DNA from: Streptomyces sp. V1I1
GTDB taxonomy: Bacteria > Actinomycetota > Actinomycetes > Streptomycetales > Streptomycetaceae
Direction of reading: 5' to 3'
NCBI RefSeq assembly: GCF_030817355.1
Contig: NZ_JAUSZH010000001.1
Coordinates: 930,001-994,000 of the forward strand
Length of the DNA: 64,000 bases
This document shows positions 55,081-64,000 of the stretch, piece after piece. Positions within the stretch are counted from its first letter, which is position 1. Every line of letters starts with the position of its first letter. A program made the translations under genes and the position numbers. The notes beneath the pieces are model-generated. The model was given only the letters and a program-made list of their open reading frames with translations. It did not search any database and had not been told where the DNA came from.

Positions 55081-56169
55081 CCACGGCTGCGAGCTTGCCC
55101 CTGCCCACCACGACCACGGACAGCAGCATGCCCGCGGCCATGGCGAGCGCCGCTGGGCGCGGTGGCGGCACCAGGCCGGCCACCTGATCAAGCCGCACTC
55201 GCACGAGTCCGCCGACAAGGTCGACCGCGCGCTGGAGTCTTCGGCCAAGGGCATGCGGGTGCTGTGGATATCGCTGGCCGTCCTCGGGGTGACGGCGGCG
55301 ACGCAGGCGGTCGTCGTTGGTGCTGTCCGGTTCGGTGGCATTGCTGGGCGACACCGTCCACAACGCCGCCGACGCCCTGACCGCGCTGCCGCTCGGCGTC
55401 GCCTTCGTGCTCGGCCGCCGCGCTGCCAACCGGCGCTTCACCTACGGCTACGGGCGGGCCGAGGACCTGGCCGGCATCGTCAACGTGCTGACCATCGCAG
55501 CCTCTGCTGCCTTCGCCGCCTGGACCGCGATCGACCGGCTACTGAACCCGCAGGAGATCAGCTACCTGCCGGCCGTCGCCGCGGCGGCGGTGATCGGCTT
55601 CATCGGTAATGAGTGGGTGGCCCGATATCGCATCCGCGTCGGCCATGAGATCGGCTCGGCGGCCCTGGTGGCCGACGGGCTGCATGCCCGTACCGACGGA
55701 TTCACCTCCCTCGCCGTCCTGTTTGGGCGCGGGCGGCGCGGCGCTGGGTTGGCAGCTCGCCGACCCCATCGTTGGCCTGGCCATCACCGCCGCGATACTC
55801 CTCGTGCTGCGTGACGCCTGCCGGGAGGTCTTCCGCCGGATCATGGACGCGGTCGACCCCGCACTCGTCGATGCCGCGGAACACGCGCTGCTCGACGTTG
55901 CGGCTGTACGGGCGGTGAGCGAACTGCGACTGCGGTGGATAGGGCACCGGCAGCGCGCCGAGGTCGCCGTCGTCGTGGACGGGGAGTTGAACGTGCGCGA
56001 GGCGCACCAGGTGGCCGTCGACGCCGAGCACGCCCTGCTGCACGCCGTACCGAAACTGACCGCAGCACTGGTCCACGCCGACCCAGCCCCGATGCCAGGC
56101 ACCCCCGACCCGCATATGGCCCTGGCGCATCACGGATCTCAGTCTGCGGCCGGGGCTCAGTCCAGGTAA
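55064..56169 (+). pseudogene. Frameshifted CDF-family cation efflux transporter
   Basis: Three frames must be joined. The His-rich start (APAHHDHGQQHARGHGERRW) and first helix (VLWISLAVLGVTAATQAVVV) are in one. After a shift near 55315 comes LSGSVALLGDTVHNAADALT with the second to fourth helices and GLHARTDGFTSLAVL. After a shift near 55725 come LGWQLADPIVGLAITAAILL and the cytoplasmic domain (LNVREAHQVAVDAEHALLHA). Intact CDF proteins export Zn, Co or other divalent cations. The two shifts could be real inactivation or sequencing errors in G+C-rich DNA, since each part is otherwise well conserved. Confidence 0.8.
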
Positions 56170-56439
56170 GGGGCCTGGCGGCCGCGGGATCTTCTTGACG
56201 GTCGCCATGTCGAGGGCGAGAGCAGCGCCGAGGAGGTGCCTACGGTGCCGCGGGGAGCCAGACGCCGGTCACTTTGAACCAGGTGTCGGCGGGCGGGCCG
56301 TCGCCCCAGAAGATCGTGACAATCAGCCAACTCACAGTCGGCGACGTCCACATCAGCGACGACAGTCGCCATCACATTCGGCACCCCTGACGACATCCCC
56401 TGGTTGTTCCCGACAGGACCGCTCCACCGCCCTGTTCAC

Positions 56440-56954
56440 CCTCGCCACCGAGCTCCCCGCCCGGATACTCGGCGTCCACATCCAAGTCGCCGTCCAATGG
56501 CAGAATGCATCAGCCGCCGTCGGGCCCTACCAGCCCGCAGCACCGCCCAAGCCTTCCCGTACCGCCACCGTCGACGGATACACCGTCACCCTGAACGGCG
56601 AACTTCGCCCCGGCGCTGCAGAAGCCCGAACGTGAGCAAGAACGGCCGCCCGGTCACGGACCTTCAGCCCTACCTCGGCGCCTGCGGCCACCCCGTCGCC
56701 CTCCGGGCCGGCGACCTCGCCTACCTCCCCGTCCACCCCAACGGCGAACCCGGTGACAGCACCACCAAGCCCGGTCCGGAGATCTCGCTCACCGCGACGC
56801 ACCCAGCTCCGCGACTTACCGCCTCTTCCTCGACTTCAAGCACAACGGCACTGTCCGCACCGCGGCCTTCACCGTCCAGGCCGGAACCTCCACGGGCGCC
56901 CAGCAGTCCGCCGAGCCCGCCACCGGACACGAGACAGACAGCCACCAGCACTGA
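56440..56954 (+). pseudogene. Decayed paralogue of the secreted copper-island protein
   Basis: Fragments match the C-terminal half of the protein at 54112: SRTATVDGYTVTLNGELRPG, then KNGRPVTDLQPYLGACGH with LRAGDLAYLPVHPN, and after a shift TYRLFLDFKHNGTVRTAAF ending DSHQH. The N-terminal half and signal are lost and at least two frameshifts separate the parts. The upstream 56170-56440 shows no intact gene. The copy points to duplication inside the island. Confidence 0.75.
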
Positions 56955-57018
56955 GGCGGTTGGGCCGGGGCGGGCAGCGTACGGCTACCCACCCCGGCGC
57001 TGTGATGGCCCGACGGCG

Positions 57019-58323
57019 TCAGGCTGTGGCGGGCTCGGGCCGGCCGGCGGGTGCCGGAGTTGCCAGGCGGCCGGTGCGGTTGAGCCCGTACACGGCGGCG
57101 GCGCAGGCGAGACCCAGCAGGAGCAGGGCGATCCACGGCAGCGCGGGCACTCCACCGTTGCGGGCGGCATCGAGTGCGACCCCGGTGAGGAAATTGCCCA
57201 GGGTGATACCGAGTCCGCAGATGGTGTTGTACAGGCCGTAGTGGGTGGCGACGAGACGGTCACCGGAGAGCCGGACGATGGTGTCCATCTCGAACGGATA
57301 GGCGATCATCGTGCCCACGGCGAGCAGCAGCGCGGACAGCGCGGGCGGCACCGCCGCGAGCAGCCACAGCCCGATTCCGCCGTCCGGTACCGGCATCGCC
57401 GTGGCAAGCAGCAGCGGTACGAACGCGACCCCCATGGTCAGCAGGCCCCAGGCGAGCGCACGCCCTGGCTCCATGCGGGCCTTGCACCACGCGGTCACCC
57501 TCGTTTGGCCCAGGATGGTGCTTAGTCCGGACACGGCGAACAGCAGCGCCACCGCGGCCGTGCCGAACTTCCCCTCGCCGCCCAGGCGCCGTACTTCCAG
57601 CGGCAGCGCGAGGTAGACCTGGAAGGACATCACGTACGAGCCGATCATGGCGAACGAGAACAGCATGAACGGCCGGTTGGCCACGATGCTGCGCCACTGC
57701 GACAGCACACTCTCCCGACGGCCATCCGCCTGGACCTTGGTGTCGTCGGCCCGGCGCGCGGGCAGGGCCCGGATCTGCACGACGCTCAACACCGCGAAGA
57801 TGCCGGCCGCCGTCAGGCACGTGACGCGGAAGTCGACACCGGTCAGCACCATTCCCACCAGCGGGCCGAGCAGGATCCCGGCCTGGTAAAAGACGTTGAA
57901 CAGCGCGAACGCCTCCACCCGGCGCTCCCCCGCGTCCGCTGCCAGGTAGGCGCGGGAGGCCGGGTTGAACAACGCGCCGGCCAGGCCCGTCGCGGCGGAG
58001 GCGGCGATCAGCGCGGGCACCGAGTCGACGAGACCGAGGGTCGCGAAGCCAAGGGTGCGCAGCACCAGCCCAGCGATGATCATCGGCTTGTAGCCGAGCC
58101 GGTCGGCCAGCGTGCCGCCAACCAGGAACATGCCCTGCTGGCTGAAGTTGCGCACCCCGAGGATCAGCCCGACGAGCCACCCGGCCAGCCCGAGGGGCCC
58201 GGCCAGGTGCGTGGCCAGATACGGCATCAGCATGTAGAAGCCGAGGTTGATGGTGAACTGGTTCACCATCAACAGCTGGACACTATGCTGGTATTCGCGA
58301 ACCTGCGCGACGGTGCTCTTCAC
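57019..58323 (-). CDS. MFS transporter paired with a PLP enzyme
   Basis: A 434-residue, 12-helix MFS protein ([16 protein letters not shown]; motif [35 protein letters not shown]). The MdtH/YajR-like build suits export of a small organic molecule. Its start overlaps the stop of the PLP-enzyme gene by 4 bp, so the two are coupled: the enzyme probably makes what this protein moves. No CsoR box is seen immediately upstream of the pair. Confidence 0.92.
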   Translation of the reverse strand: MKSTVAQVREYQHSVQLLMVNQFTINLGFYMLMPYLATHLAGPLGLAGWLVGLILGVRNFSQQGMFLVGGTLADRLGYKPMIIAGLVLRTLGFATLGLVDSVPALIAASAATGLAGALFNPASRAYLAADAGERRVEAFALFNVFYQAGILLGPLVGMVLTGVDFRVTCLTAAGIFAVLSVVQIRALPARRADDTKVQADGRRESVLSQWRSIVANRPFMLFSFAMIGSYVMSFQVYLALPLEVRRLGGEGKFGTAAVALLFAVSGLSTILGQTRVTAWCKARMEPGRALAWGLLTMGVAFVPLLLATAMPVPDGGIGLWLLAAVPPALSALLLAVGTMIAYPFEMDTIVRLSGDRLVATHYGLYNTICGLGITLGNFLTGVALDAARNGGVPALPWIALLLLGLACAAAVYGLNRTGRLATPAPAGRPEPATA

Positions 58324-59471
58324 CGGCCCTCCTCCGCATCGGCCTCGGGACGCATGTCATCGGCCGCCGGATCGTCCGTGCCTGCGGCTCGGGTGAGCGC
58401 GAGCGGGTCGACCACACTCGTGCACCGGGTCCAGCGAGTGACTTCCTTCTCGTCCAGGCAGCCGATCACGTCCGGCTCGGCCGCGGGCGGCGAGTCGAGG
58501 AGGCCGTGGGCGGCGCAGTAGTCGTCGTCGTACACGGTGCCCAGGTAGCGTTGTGGCCCGTCAGGGAAGATCGCCGCGATCCGGGTGTCCTCGGACAGGG
58601 TGCGCGCCAGCCATCCGGCGGCCAGGGCGACCGCGCCGACGCTCCACCCGCCGGTGGCGTAGTGCGAGGCGGCGAGCTGCCGGCAGGCCCACACCGCCTC
58701 GCCCGGGGCGACCCAGTGCACCTCGGAGAATTTGTCGTAGGCGACGTTACGGGGATAGATGCTCGAACCGAGTCCGCGCATCAGGCGGGGGCGGGCGGGC
58801 TGGCCGAAGATCGTGGAGCCGATGGTGTCCACGCCCACGAGCCGCACATCGGGGTAGAGCTGCTGAAGAACGCGGGAGACGCCTGCGGAGTGGCCACCGG
58901 TGCCGACACTGCACACCAGGACGTCGATGTGGCCGAGTTCCGTGGCGAGTTCGAGGGCGAGCGGGGTGTACGCGGCAGTGTTGTCCGGGTTGTTGTACTG
59001 ATCCGGGCACCACGAATCGGGGTGCTGCCGCATCAGCTGGGTGACGCGGTCACGTCGGGCCTGCTGCCAGCCACCGGTGGGGTGGGGCTCGGAGACGACG
59101 TTGACCTGGGCACCGTAGGCGGTCAGCAGGCGGGTCATGGACAGCTCCAGACCCGGGTCGGTGACCAGAGTGACCGGATGGCCGTGGACCATGCCCGCCA
59201 GGGCCAGGCCGAGGCCGAGTGTTCCGCTGGTGGACTCGATGATCCGGCCTCCGGGCTTCAGATCTCCGCGGGCCCGGGCGCGTTCGACCATGTGCAGGCC
59301 GGGGCGGTCCTTGATGCCGCCGGGATTGAAGCCTTCCAGCTTCGCCCAAAATCCCCGTCCCGCAGGAGCGAAGGGCTCGCCGACGTGCAGGAGGGGAGTG
59401 TTGCCCACCAGACCGGTCAGGGCGGCGTGGCCGAGCTTGGTGAGTTGACGTGCGGTGTTCGGAGAGTGCAT
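58320..59471 (-). CDS. Cysteine-synthase-family PLP enzyme
   Basis: A 383-residue fold-type II PLP enzyme of the CysK/CBS/SbnA group. The Schiff-base Lys is in [15 protein letters not shown], the substrate/PLP loop is [17 protein letters not shown] (Thr-Leu replaces the usual Asn-Thr), and the phosphate loop is [19 protein letters not shown]-terminal extension (residues about 320-383) is longer than housekeeping CysK. It would do beta-replacement on O-acetyl- or O-phosphoserine, giving an unusual amino acid. ATG 59471 is the start that matches the family. The upstream 131 bp hold nothing clear. Confidence 0.88.
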   Translation of the reverse strand: MHSPNTARQLTKLGHAALTGLVGNTPLLHVGEPFAPAGRGFWAKLEGFNPGGIKDRPGLHMVERARARGDLKPGGRIIESTSGTLGLGLALAGMVHGHPVTLVTDPGLELSMTRLLTAYGAQVNVVSEPHPTGGWQQARRDRVTQLMRQHPDSWCPDQYNNPDNTAAYTPLALELATELGHIDVLVCSVGTGGHSAGVSRVLQQLYPDVRLVGVDTIGSTIFGQPARPRLMRGLGSSIYPRNVAYDKFSEVHWVAPGEAVWACRQLAASHYATGGWSVGAVALAAGWLARTLSEDTRIAAIFPDGPQRYLGTVYDDDYCAAHGLLDSPPAAEPDVIGCLDEKEVTRWTRCTSVVDPLALTRAAGTDDPAADDMRPEADAEEGR

Positions 59472-59602
59472 CGGTCGGCTCTCATCTTTCGGTGAATGGC
59501 GCGTCGGGTGCTGATCTCTCGCACTCCGCCCGTCCCCGACCGGTGATCCAGTCTCAGGGGCAGGGCGGATGCCGCAGCATGCTGCGGCTCGAAGGGCACG
59601 GC

Positions 59603-60037
59603 CTACGTCCGCCACCGGCACAGCGCGCACAGCGTGAAGCGGCCGGACGTGGCTCTTCGGGCCTCCCCCGACACGGGCCGGACACCCCCATCGGTTACCG
59701 TCACGCGCGTCGCTCTCGCCTCGGGCGCCGCCGCGGCGGACACCGGCGTACGCACCTGCTGCCGTCCGGCCAGCTCCACGTCCGAACCGGTCGGCGAGCA
59801 GGAGGAGTCGGCAGGGGCCGCAGCACGCGGCACCTGCTCGATGCCCTGTGGGGCGCCGGAGAACGTACGGGCGGCGCCGTGAGCATGGCCGGACTCGTGC
59901 AGCAGGAGCGCACAGTCGAGCACGATCATGAGCAGACCGCTCAGGAGCAGGGCGAGCAGCCGGCCCTGCACAGAGGCAGCCGGGATCGGGCGAATACGGG
60001 ATGACGGGAGCACAGTTCCTCCGCAGGCGGCCGTCAT
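59603..60037 (-). CDS. Small membrane-anchored hypothetical protein
   Basis: A 144-residue protein with one hydrophobic helix ([20 protein letters not shown]) followed by [10 protein letters not shown] and a long polar Ala/Pro/Ser tail ending in Cys-containing LCALCRW. The His residues after the helix and the paired cysteines are in keeping with a copper island, but I recognise no family with certainty. An 18-bp palindrome covers its start codon. Coding support is moderate. Confidence 0.5.
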   Translation of the reverse strand: MTAACGGTVLPSSRIRPIPAASVQGRLLALLLSGLLMIVLDCALLLHESGHAHGAARTFSGAPQGIEQVPRAAAPADSSCSPTGSDVELAGRQQVRTPVSAAAAPEARATRVTVTDGGVRPVSGEARRATSGRFTLCALCRWRT

Positions 60038-60053
60038 GCACCACGTGGTGCAT
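60036..60053. promoter_or_regulatory. Perfect 18-bp palindrome over a start codon
   Basis: ATGCACCACGTGGTGCAT is fully self-complementary and contains CACGTG. It overlaps the ATG of the minus-strand gene 59603-60037. It could be an operator or an RNA hairpin blocking initiation. Confidence 0.45.
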
Positions 60054-60244
60054 CAAAACGGCGGGCGGGGTGGGCAGTGTCAGGACATCGCCGCAGAGAT
60101 CTGCCTCGCAAATGCGCGGTGGCGCGTTGGGCGAGGCAGGGGGCGGCGAACTGGCCGGCCGCATCGCGCCCGCAGCCGCAGTGGGCTGTCCCAGAGCTGT
60201 GTCAGACGGGAAGGCGTCGAGGGCCAGCGAGCAGTCGCCGCATC

Positions 60245-60670
60245 CTAGACCTGCAGAACTGTGGCTCTTATCGACGTGCTCAGCAATTGCTTGGCCGACG
60301 CCACGTCACCGAAAGCGACCGCAGCAGGTGGCCCCGATGGAGAAGTGCCCTCCTCGACGAGGGCACAGGCGCTGGGGGCATCCAAAGCAGGGGTCTGCTG
60401 CGGCTGGCCGGGCACGCACTCCTGATCCGGATGGGACGGGCCGTGACCACCACCGTGGTGATCCAACGGAACGTCCTCGACCGCCTGGCCGTCAATGGCA
60501 GCCACCGCAGGCACGATCGCGCTTGCGTCGAGATGGCCGGCAACGCCTTCGGCGCTCACGCCATGCGTGTACACAAAGGCGAACAGCATCATGGCCACCC
60601 ACAGCATGCGCAACGGGCCCGCCGATGAGCGGGCCCGCGACATGCGGGAAGACGACCAGGCCGTAACCAT
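60245..60670 (-). CDS. DUF6153-like small secreted protein
   Basis: A 141-residue protein with a single membrane segment ([20 protein letters not shown]), then [11 protein letters not shown] and a His/Cys cluster ([19 protein letters not shown]), then a polar tail. The order of a YTHG helix, His-rich loop and Cys-Pro-Gly resembles DUF6153 proteins of Streptomyces metal islands. Periplasmic metal binding is likely but unproven. An in-frame ATG at 60643 is an alternative start. Confidence 0.6.
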   Translation of the reverse strand: MVTAWSSSRMSRARSSAGPLRMLWVAMMLFAFVYTHGVSAEGVAGHLDASAIVPAVAAIDGQAVEDVPLDHHGGGHGPSHPDQECVPGQPQQTPALDAPSACALVEEGTSPSGPPAAVAFGDVASAKQLLSTSIRATVLQV

Positions 60671-60794
60671 GCCGTGATCCTAGCCGCTCGTCCTGACGAT
60701 CCCCTGCCGCCCCGGTCGCAAAGATCACGCCAACATATGGCTGCACATAGCGCACGCAATCGAAATAGGGCAGGAGGCTGCCATCCCGGGAACG

Positions 60795-60980
60795 TCACGG
60801 AGTGCCGTGACCGTGGCTGTGACCGGCGAGTGCTGTGCGGTAGCAGCCGGGGTCGGCGCCGAAGGCCGCCGCGCAGTGCGCGGAGCAGAAGTGGTGGGTG
60901 CCGGTTTCTGTGTCGCGTCGTTCGGTGGCGGTCGCAGGATCCACACACATGCCGCAGACCGGATCGGTGGTCGTTGCCAT
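60795..60980 (-). CDS. YHS-domain metal-binding protein
   Basis: A 61-residue protein consisting of one YHS domain: DPVCGMCVDPATATERRD, then HHFCSAHCAAAFGADPGCY, with a His-rich tail (AGHSHGHGTP). YHS domains bind heavy metal through paired cysteines and accompany copper or silver ATPases. It lies 47 bp downstream of the CPD-type ATPase gene on the same strand, so it is probably in its operon and may act as its metal donor or acceptor. Confidence 0.9.
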   Translation of the reverse strand: MATTTDPVCGMCVDPATATERRDTETGTHHFCSAHCAAAFGADPGCYRTALAGHSHGHGTP

Positions 60981-61027
60981 GTCCTATGCCTTGGTGCGGT
61001 GTTGGTGAGTCCTGCATTGCGCCGAGG

Positions 61028-63589
61028 TCAGGCGGCGCGGCGACGGGAGGCACCGCCATCCGCAGCATCAAGGGCCGCGGGGGTGACTGGTGGTCGTGCG
61101 GGGGGCGTTGTTGCTCGTGGCAGCCGGAGGCGTTTGAGGGCGAGGGCGTTGACGGCGACGATGATGCTGGAGCCCGACATGGACAGTGCGGCGATCTCTG
61201 GACGGAGCACCAGGCCGGAGGCGGGCTCGAAGACGCCTGCGGCGATGGGGAGGGCGATGGCGTTGTAGCCGATGGCCCAGCCGAGGTTCTGGCGCATCTT
61301 GCGCAGGGTGCCGCGGCCGATGCGCAGGGCTGTGGCCACGTCGAGGGGGTCGGAACGCATCAGGACGAGGTCGGCGGTCTCGATGGCCACGTCGGTACCT
61401 GCGCCGATGGCGATGCCGAGGTCGGCCTGGGCGAGGGCCGGGGCGTCGTTGACGCCGTCGCCGACCATGGCGACCTTCCGGCCGCCGCACTGCAGCTCGG
61501 CCACCTTGGCCGCCTTGTCACCGGGGAGGACTTCCGCGATGACGGTGTCGATGCCCAGGCGGTCGGCGATGCGCTCGGCGGTGGCCTGGTTGTCGCCGGT
61601 GAGCATGACGACTTCGACGCCGAGGCCGTGCAGTTCGGTCACGGCGGCGGCCGATGTTTCCCTGGGCGCGTCGGCGATGCCGATCAGGCCCGCCGCCCGG
61701 CCGTCGACGGCGGCGATGACGACCGTACGGCCGGTGGCAGCCAGCGCCTTGCGGCGAGCGGCCAGTGGGCCGAGGTAAACGCCTTCGCGTTCGGCCAGGC
61801 GACGGTTGCCGACCGCCACCCGGTGGCCATCGACGACGGCGGTTGCACCATGGCCGGGAACGTTCTCGAAGTGCCGGGCGCTCGCGGCCTCTGTGGAGCG
61901 TGTCTGGGCGTGGCGTACGACGGCTTCGGCGAGCGGGTGTTCGGACTCGCGCTCGACCGCTGCTACGAGCCGTAGCAACTGGCCCTCGTCCGTTCCCGGG
62001 GCGGTGATGACGTCGGTGACTTCCGGTTCGCCCTTGGTCAGGGTGCCGGTCTTGTCCATGACCACGGTCTGGATGCCGGCAGAGGTCTCCAGGGCGACGG
62101 CGTTCTTGAACAGCACACCACGCCTGGCTCCCAGTCCCGTTCCGACCATGATTGCGGTGGGCGTGGCGAGGCCCAGGGCGTCCGGGCAGGTGATGACCAC
62201 GACGGTGATCGCGAACAGCATTGCGGTGCCGAAGGAGCGGTCGGTGGCCAGCAGCCAGACGGCCAGCGTCGCGGCGCCGCCGATCAGGGCGACGAGGACA
62301 AGCCAGAATGCTGCCCGGTCGGCAAGTCGCTGTCCGGGGGCCTTGGAGTTCTGGGCTTCCTGGACGAGTTTGACGATCTGTGCCAGTGCGGTGTCGGCGC
62401 CGACCTTGGTGGCGCGTACGCGCAGTGTGCCGTTGGCGTTGATGGTCGCGCCGACGACCTGCGAGCCGGGGGCCTTGTGCACGGGCATGCTCTCGCCGGT
62501 GACCATCGACTCGTCGACGTCGCTCTCGCCCTCTTCCACGATCCCGTCGACTGCGATCTTGGCCCCGGGACGGACCAGCAGCAGGTCACCGACGACGACT
62601 TCGGCGGTGGGCACCTCGACCGGTTCGCCTTCGCGCAGGACGAGGGCCTTGGGCGGGGCGAGGTCGAGCAGGGTGCGGATGGCGTCGTTGGCGCCGCCGC
62701 GGGCGCGCATCTCGAACCAGTGCCCGAGCAGCACGAAGGAGGCCAGGACGGTGGCCGCTTCGTAGAAGACGTCGCCGCCGCCGGTGATTGTGACGATGAG
62801 GGAGTAGAGCCAGCCGGCTCCGACGGCGACCGCAACCAGCACCATCATGTCCAAGGTGCGGGCACGCAGCGCGCGTACGGCGCCGGTGAAGAAGATCGAG
62901 CACGAGTAGAAGATCACCGGCAGGCTGAGCAGCAGTGCCCACACGTCCTGACGCAGCCCGAAGGGGACCGGCACGTCGAGGCCGAACACGTCCTCGCCGA
63001 TCGGCGACCAGATCACGATGGGGATCGAGAACAGCAGCGCCACCAGGAAGCGGTTGCGCATGTCGGCCACCATCGCCGCCATCGACATCTCGCCGTGCCC
63101 ACCGTGGCCCATCACCTCGTGCGGCGTCGGCATCCCCTCCGGTGCGGCCAGGACCTCGGCGTGTTCCGCGTGCGAGGCACCTACCGGCTCGGCCGGCTTG
63201 GTCAGGGCCGCCCCTGCGCCGTGGCCCTCGTGGCCCGCCTCCCCGCCCGGCACATCCTCGGCGGGCGGATCGGGCTCGGCCATCGGGTCGCAGATATGGG
63301 AGGGCACCACCTGGCCGGCACAGTTGTAACCGCATTCGGTCACCCAGCCGCGCAGCTCGGCCAGCGACGTACGCCGCGGATCGAAAACCACCGTCGCCGA
63401 CTGGGCGACCGGGTTGACCTCGACATCCAGCACGCCGGGGCGCCGCCCGAGCACGGCCATCACCGTGCTCTGCTGCGACGCCCACGCAAGGCCGCGCACA
63501 TCCAGCACAGCAATGCTGCGCTCCTTGCTCGGGCCTGCCGGGCCGTGCACGTGGTGACGACGGTCATCTGTGGAGTCAGGCACGGTCAT
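61028..63589 (-). CDS. CopB-like P1B ATPase with a CPD membrane motif
   Basis: An 853-residue heavy-metal ATPase. The N-terminal HMA-like fold lacks its CxxC ([15 protein letters not shown]). A His/Met-rich stretch follows ([27 protein letters not shown]), as in CopB. Catalytic motifs are intact: [47 protein letters not shown]. The membrane motif is [11 protein letters not shown] (residues 468-470), with Asp where CopA has the second Cys and CopB has His. Metal specificity is therefore uncertain: Cu(I)/Cu(II) by context. ATG 63589 or GTG 63583 could be the start. Confidence 0.92.
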   Translation of the reverse strand: MTVPDSTDDRRHHVHGPAGPSKERSIAVLDVRGLAWASQQSTVMAVLGRRPGVLDVEVNPVAQSATVVFDPRRTSLAELRGWVTECGYNCAGQVVPSHICDPMAEPDPPAEDVPGGEAGHEGHGAGAALTKPAEPVGASHAEHAEVLAAPEGMPTPHEVMGHGGHGEMSMAAMVADMRNRFLVALLFSIPIVIWSPIGEDVFGLDVPVPFGLRQDVWALLLSLPVIFYSCSIFFTGAVRALRARTLDMMVLVAVAVGAGWLYSLIVTITGGGDVFYEAATVLASFVLLGHWFEMRARGGANDAIRTLLDLAPPKALVLREGEPVEVPTAEVVVGDLLLVRPGAKIAVDGIVEEGESDVDESMVTGESMPVHKAPGSQVVGATINANGTLRVRATKVGADTALAQIVKLVQEAQNSKAPGQRLADRAAFWLVLVALIGGAATLAVWLLATDRSFGTAMLFAITVVVITCPDALGLATPTAIMVGTGLGARRGVLFKNAVALETSAGIQTVVMDKTGTLTKGEPEVTDVITAPGTDEGQLLRLVAAVERESEHPLAEAVVRHAQTRSTEAASARHFENVPGHGATAVVDGHRVAVGNRRLAEREGVYLGPLAARRKALAATGRTVVIAAVDGRAAGLIGIADAPRETSAAAVTELHGLGVEVVMLTGDNQATAERIADRLGIDTVIAEVLPGDKAAKVAELQCGGRKVAMVGDGVNDAPALAQADLGIAIGAGTDVAIETADLVLMRSDPLDVATALRIGRGTLRKMRQNLGWAIGYNAIALPIAAGVFEPASGLVLRPEIAALSMSGSSIIVAVNALALKRLRLPRATTPPARPPVTPAALDAADGGASRRRAA

Positions 63590-63738
63590 CCCTCCTCACC
63601 ATTTCGAAGGGCTCCCTTGGCTGTACGGCGGGTGGCCTGCGTCCTTGCCTCTTGCCCGCCAGCCCATGCACGGGTTGTCCGGGCGGTCACAGGCATCCGG
63701 TCAGAGCACGGCGACACGCTGCCGCCCACCCTTGGCGG

Positions 63739-64000
63739 TCAGCTCTTGCCCAGCATCGCCTTCATCTGGGCGATCTCGGCGGTCTGGGAGGTGACGATGT
63801 CGTCGGCGAGCTTTTTGGCAGGGCCGTAGGCGCCTTCGGTCTTCTCGGTGTTGGCCATCTCAATCGCGCCCTCGTGATGCTCGATCATCATGGTCAAGAA
63901 CATCGTGTCGAAGGCCGAGCGGGAAGCGGCCTCGAGGTCGTCCATCCGCCGGTCATCCATCATTCCGGGCCGGCCCGAGTCGTCGTGGTCCATGCCGTCC
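63739..64000 (-). CDS. DUF305 protein (5' end beyond window)
   Basis: The C-terminal part of a DUF305 protein: FDTMFLTMMIEHHEGAIEMA, then LADDIVTSQTAEIAQMKAML. The HHExAIxMA helix pair is the family hallmark, a ferritin-like four-helix fold often secreted and encoded with copper-resistance genes. The frame stays open to the window edge (DG before MDHDDSG), so the start, probably with a signal peptide, is outside. The gap of 149 bp to the ATPase holds nothing clear. Confidence 0.88.
   Translation of the reverse strand, partial: DGMDHDDSGRPGMMDDRRMDDLEAASRSAFDTMFLTMMIEHHEGAIEMANTEKTEGAYGPAKKLADDIVTSQTAEIAQMKAMLGKS

Noticed and set aside
56157..56396. Minus-strand ORF beside the decayed copper protein
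   Set aside because: A short stretch in another frame (ADTWFKVTGVWLP) faintly resembles a membrane-protein tail, but no start, domain or continuous frame supports a gene.

Overview
The window is high-G+C actinobacterial DNA, most likely a Streptomyces chromosome. The signs are short purine-rich ribosome binding sites, frequent GTG starts, families typical of Streptomyces (Rpf-like transglycosylase, DUF350, LAL-type LuxR regulator, ECF sigma paired with YciI) and mycothiol-type chemistry. It divides at a partial tRNA-Pro copy at about 31.0 kb.

Positions 1-30.9 kb look like ordinary chromosome. In order: the end of an Rpf-like secreted transglycosylase gene; a ROK regulator divergent from a sugar ABC importer and GH1 beta-glucosidase; a GlxA-type AraC regulator divergent from an isochorismatase-fold hydrolase; a DeoR-controlled polyol operon (binding protein, two permeases, Zn dehydrogenase, PfkB fructokinase); 6-phosphogluconate dehydrogenase; and single genes including an Asp/Glu racemase, GNAT, DoxX, DUF350, Ada-AlkA fusion, SDR, SRPBCC, YciI/sigma pair, VOC protein, secreted subtilisin, large LuxR ATPase and DUF427 protein.

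From 31.0 kb to the end the DNA looks like an integrated island. It begins at a 45-bp copy of the 3' part of tRNA-Pro, the usual scar of site-specific integration. No intact tRNA and no integrase were found, so the far end lies beyond the window. The first part holds a large unknown zinc-knuckle protein and decayed sequence. The rest is organised around copper: at least ten full or partial CsoR-type operators (TACCC..GGGTA palindromes), two CsoR repressors, CopZ, a CopA ATPase, a second P1B ATPase with a CPD motif, a secreted copper-type protein and a decayed paralogue, a broken CDF transporter, YHS, DUF305 and small secreted proteins, and relics of an MFS pump and an ArsR/CmtR sensor.

The most striking part is 34.1-49.2 kb, a biosynthetic gene cluster whose promoters carry these CsoR operators. 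It encodes a MshC-like cysteine ligase, a PIG-L (MshB-like) deacetylase, a transsulfuration-type PLP enzyme, a MaoC dehydratase, two methyltransferases, an AurF-type diiron N-oxygenase, a class II aaRS-like amino acid:carrier-protein ligase, a holo-ACP synthase and its carrier protein, an adenosine-kinase-like protein fused to a mycothiol-dependent isomerase domain, an acyl-AMP ligase and an MFS exporter. My inference is that it makes a sulfur- and N-oxide-containing small molecule under copper control, perhaps a copper-binding or copper-detoxifying metabolite. I do not recognise it as a described pathway.
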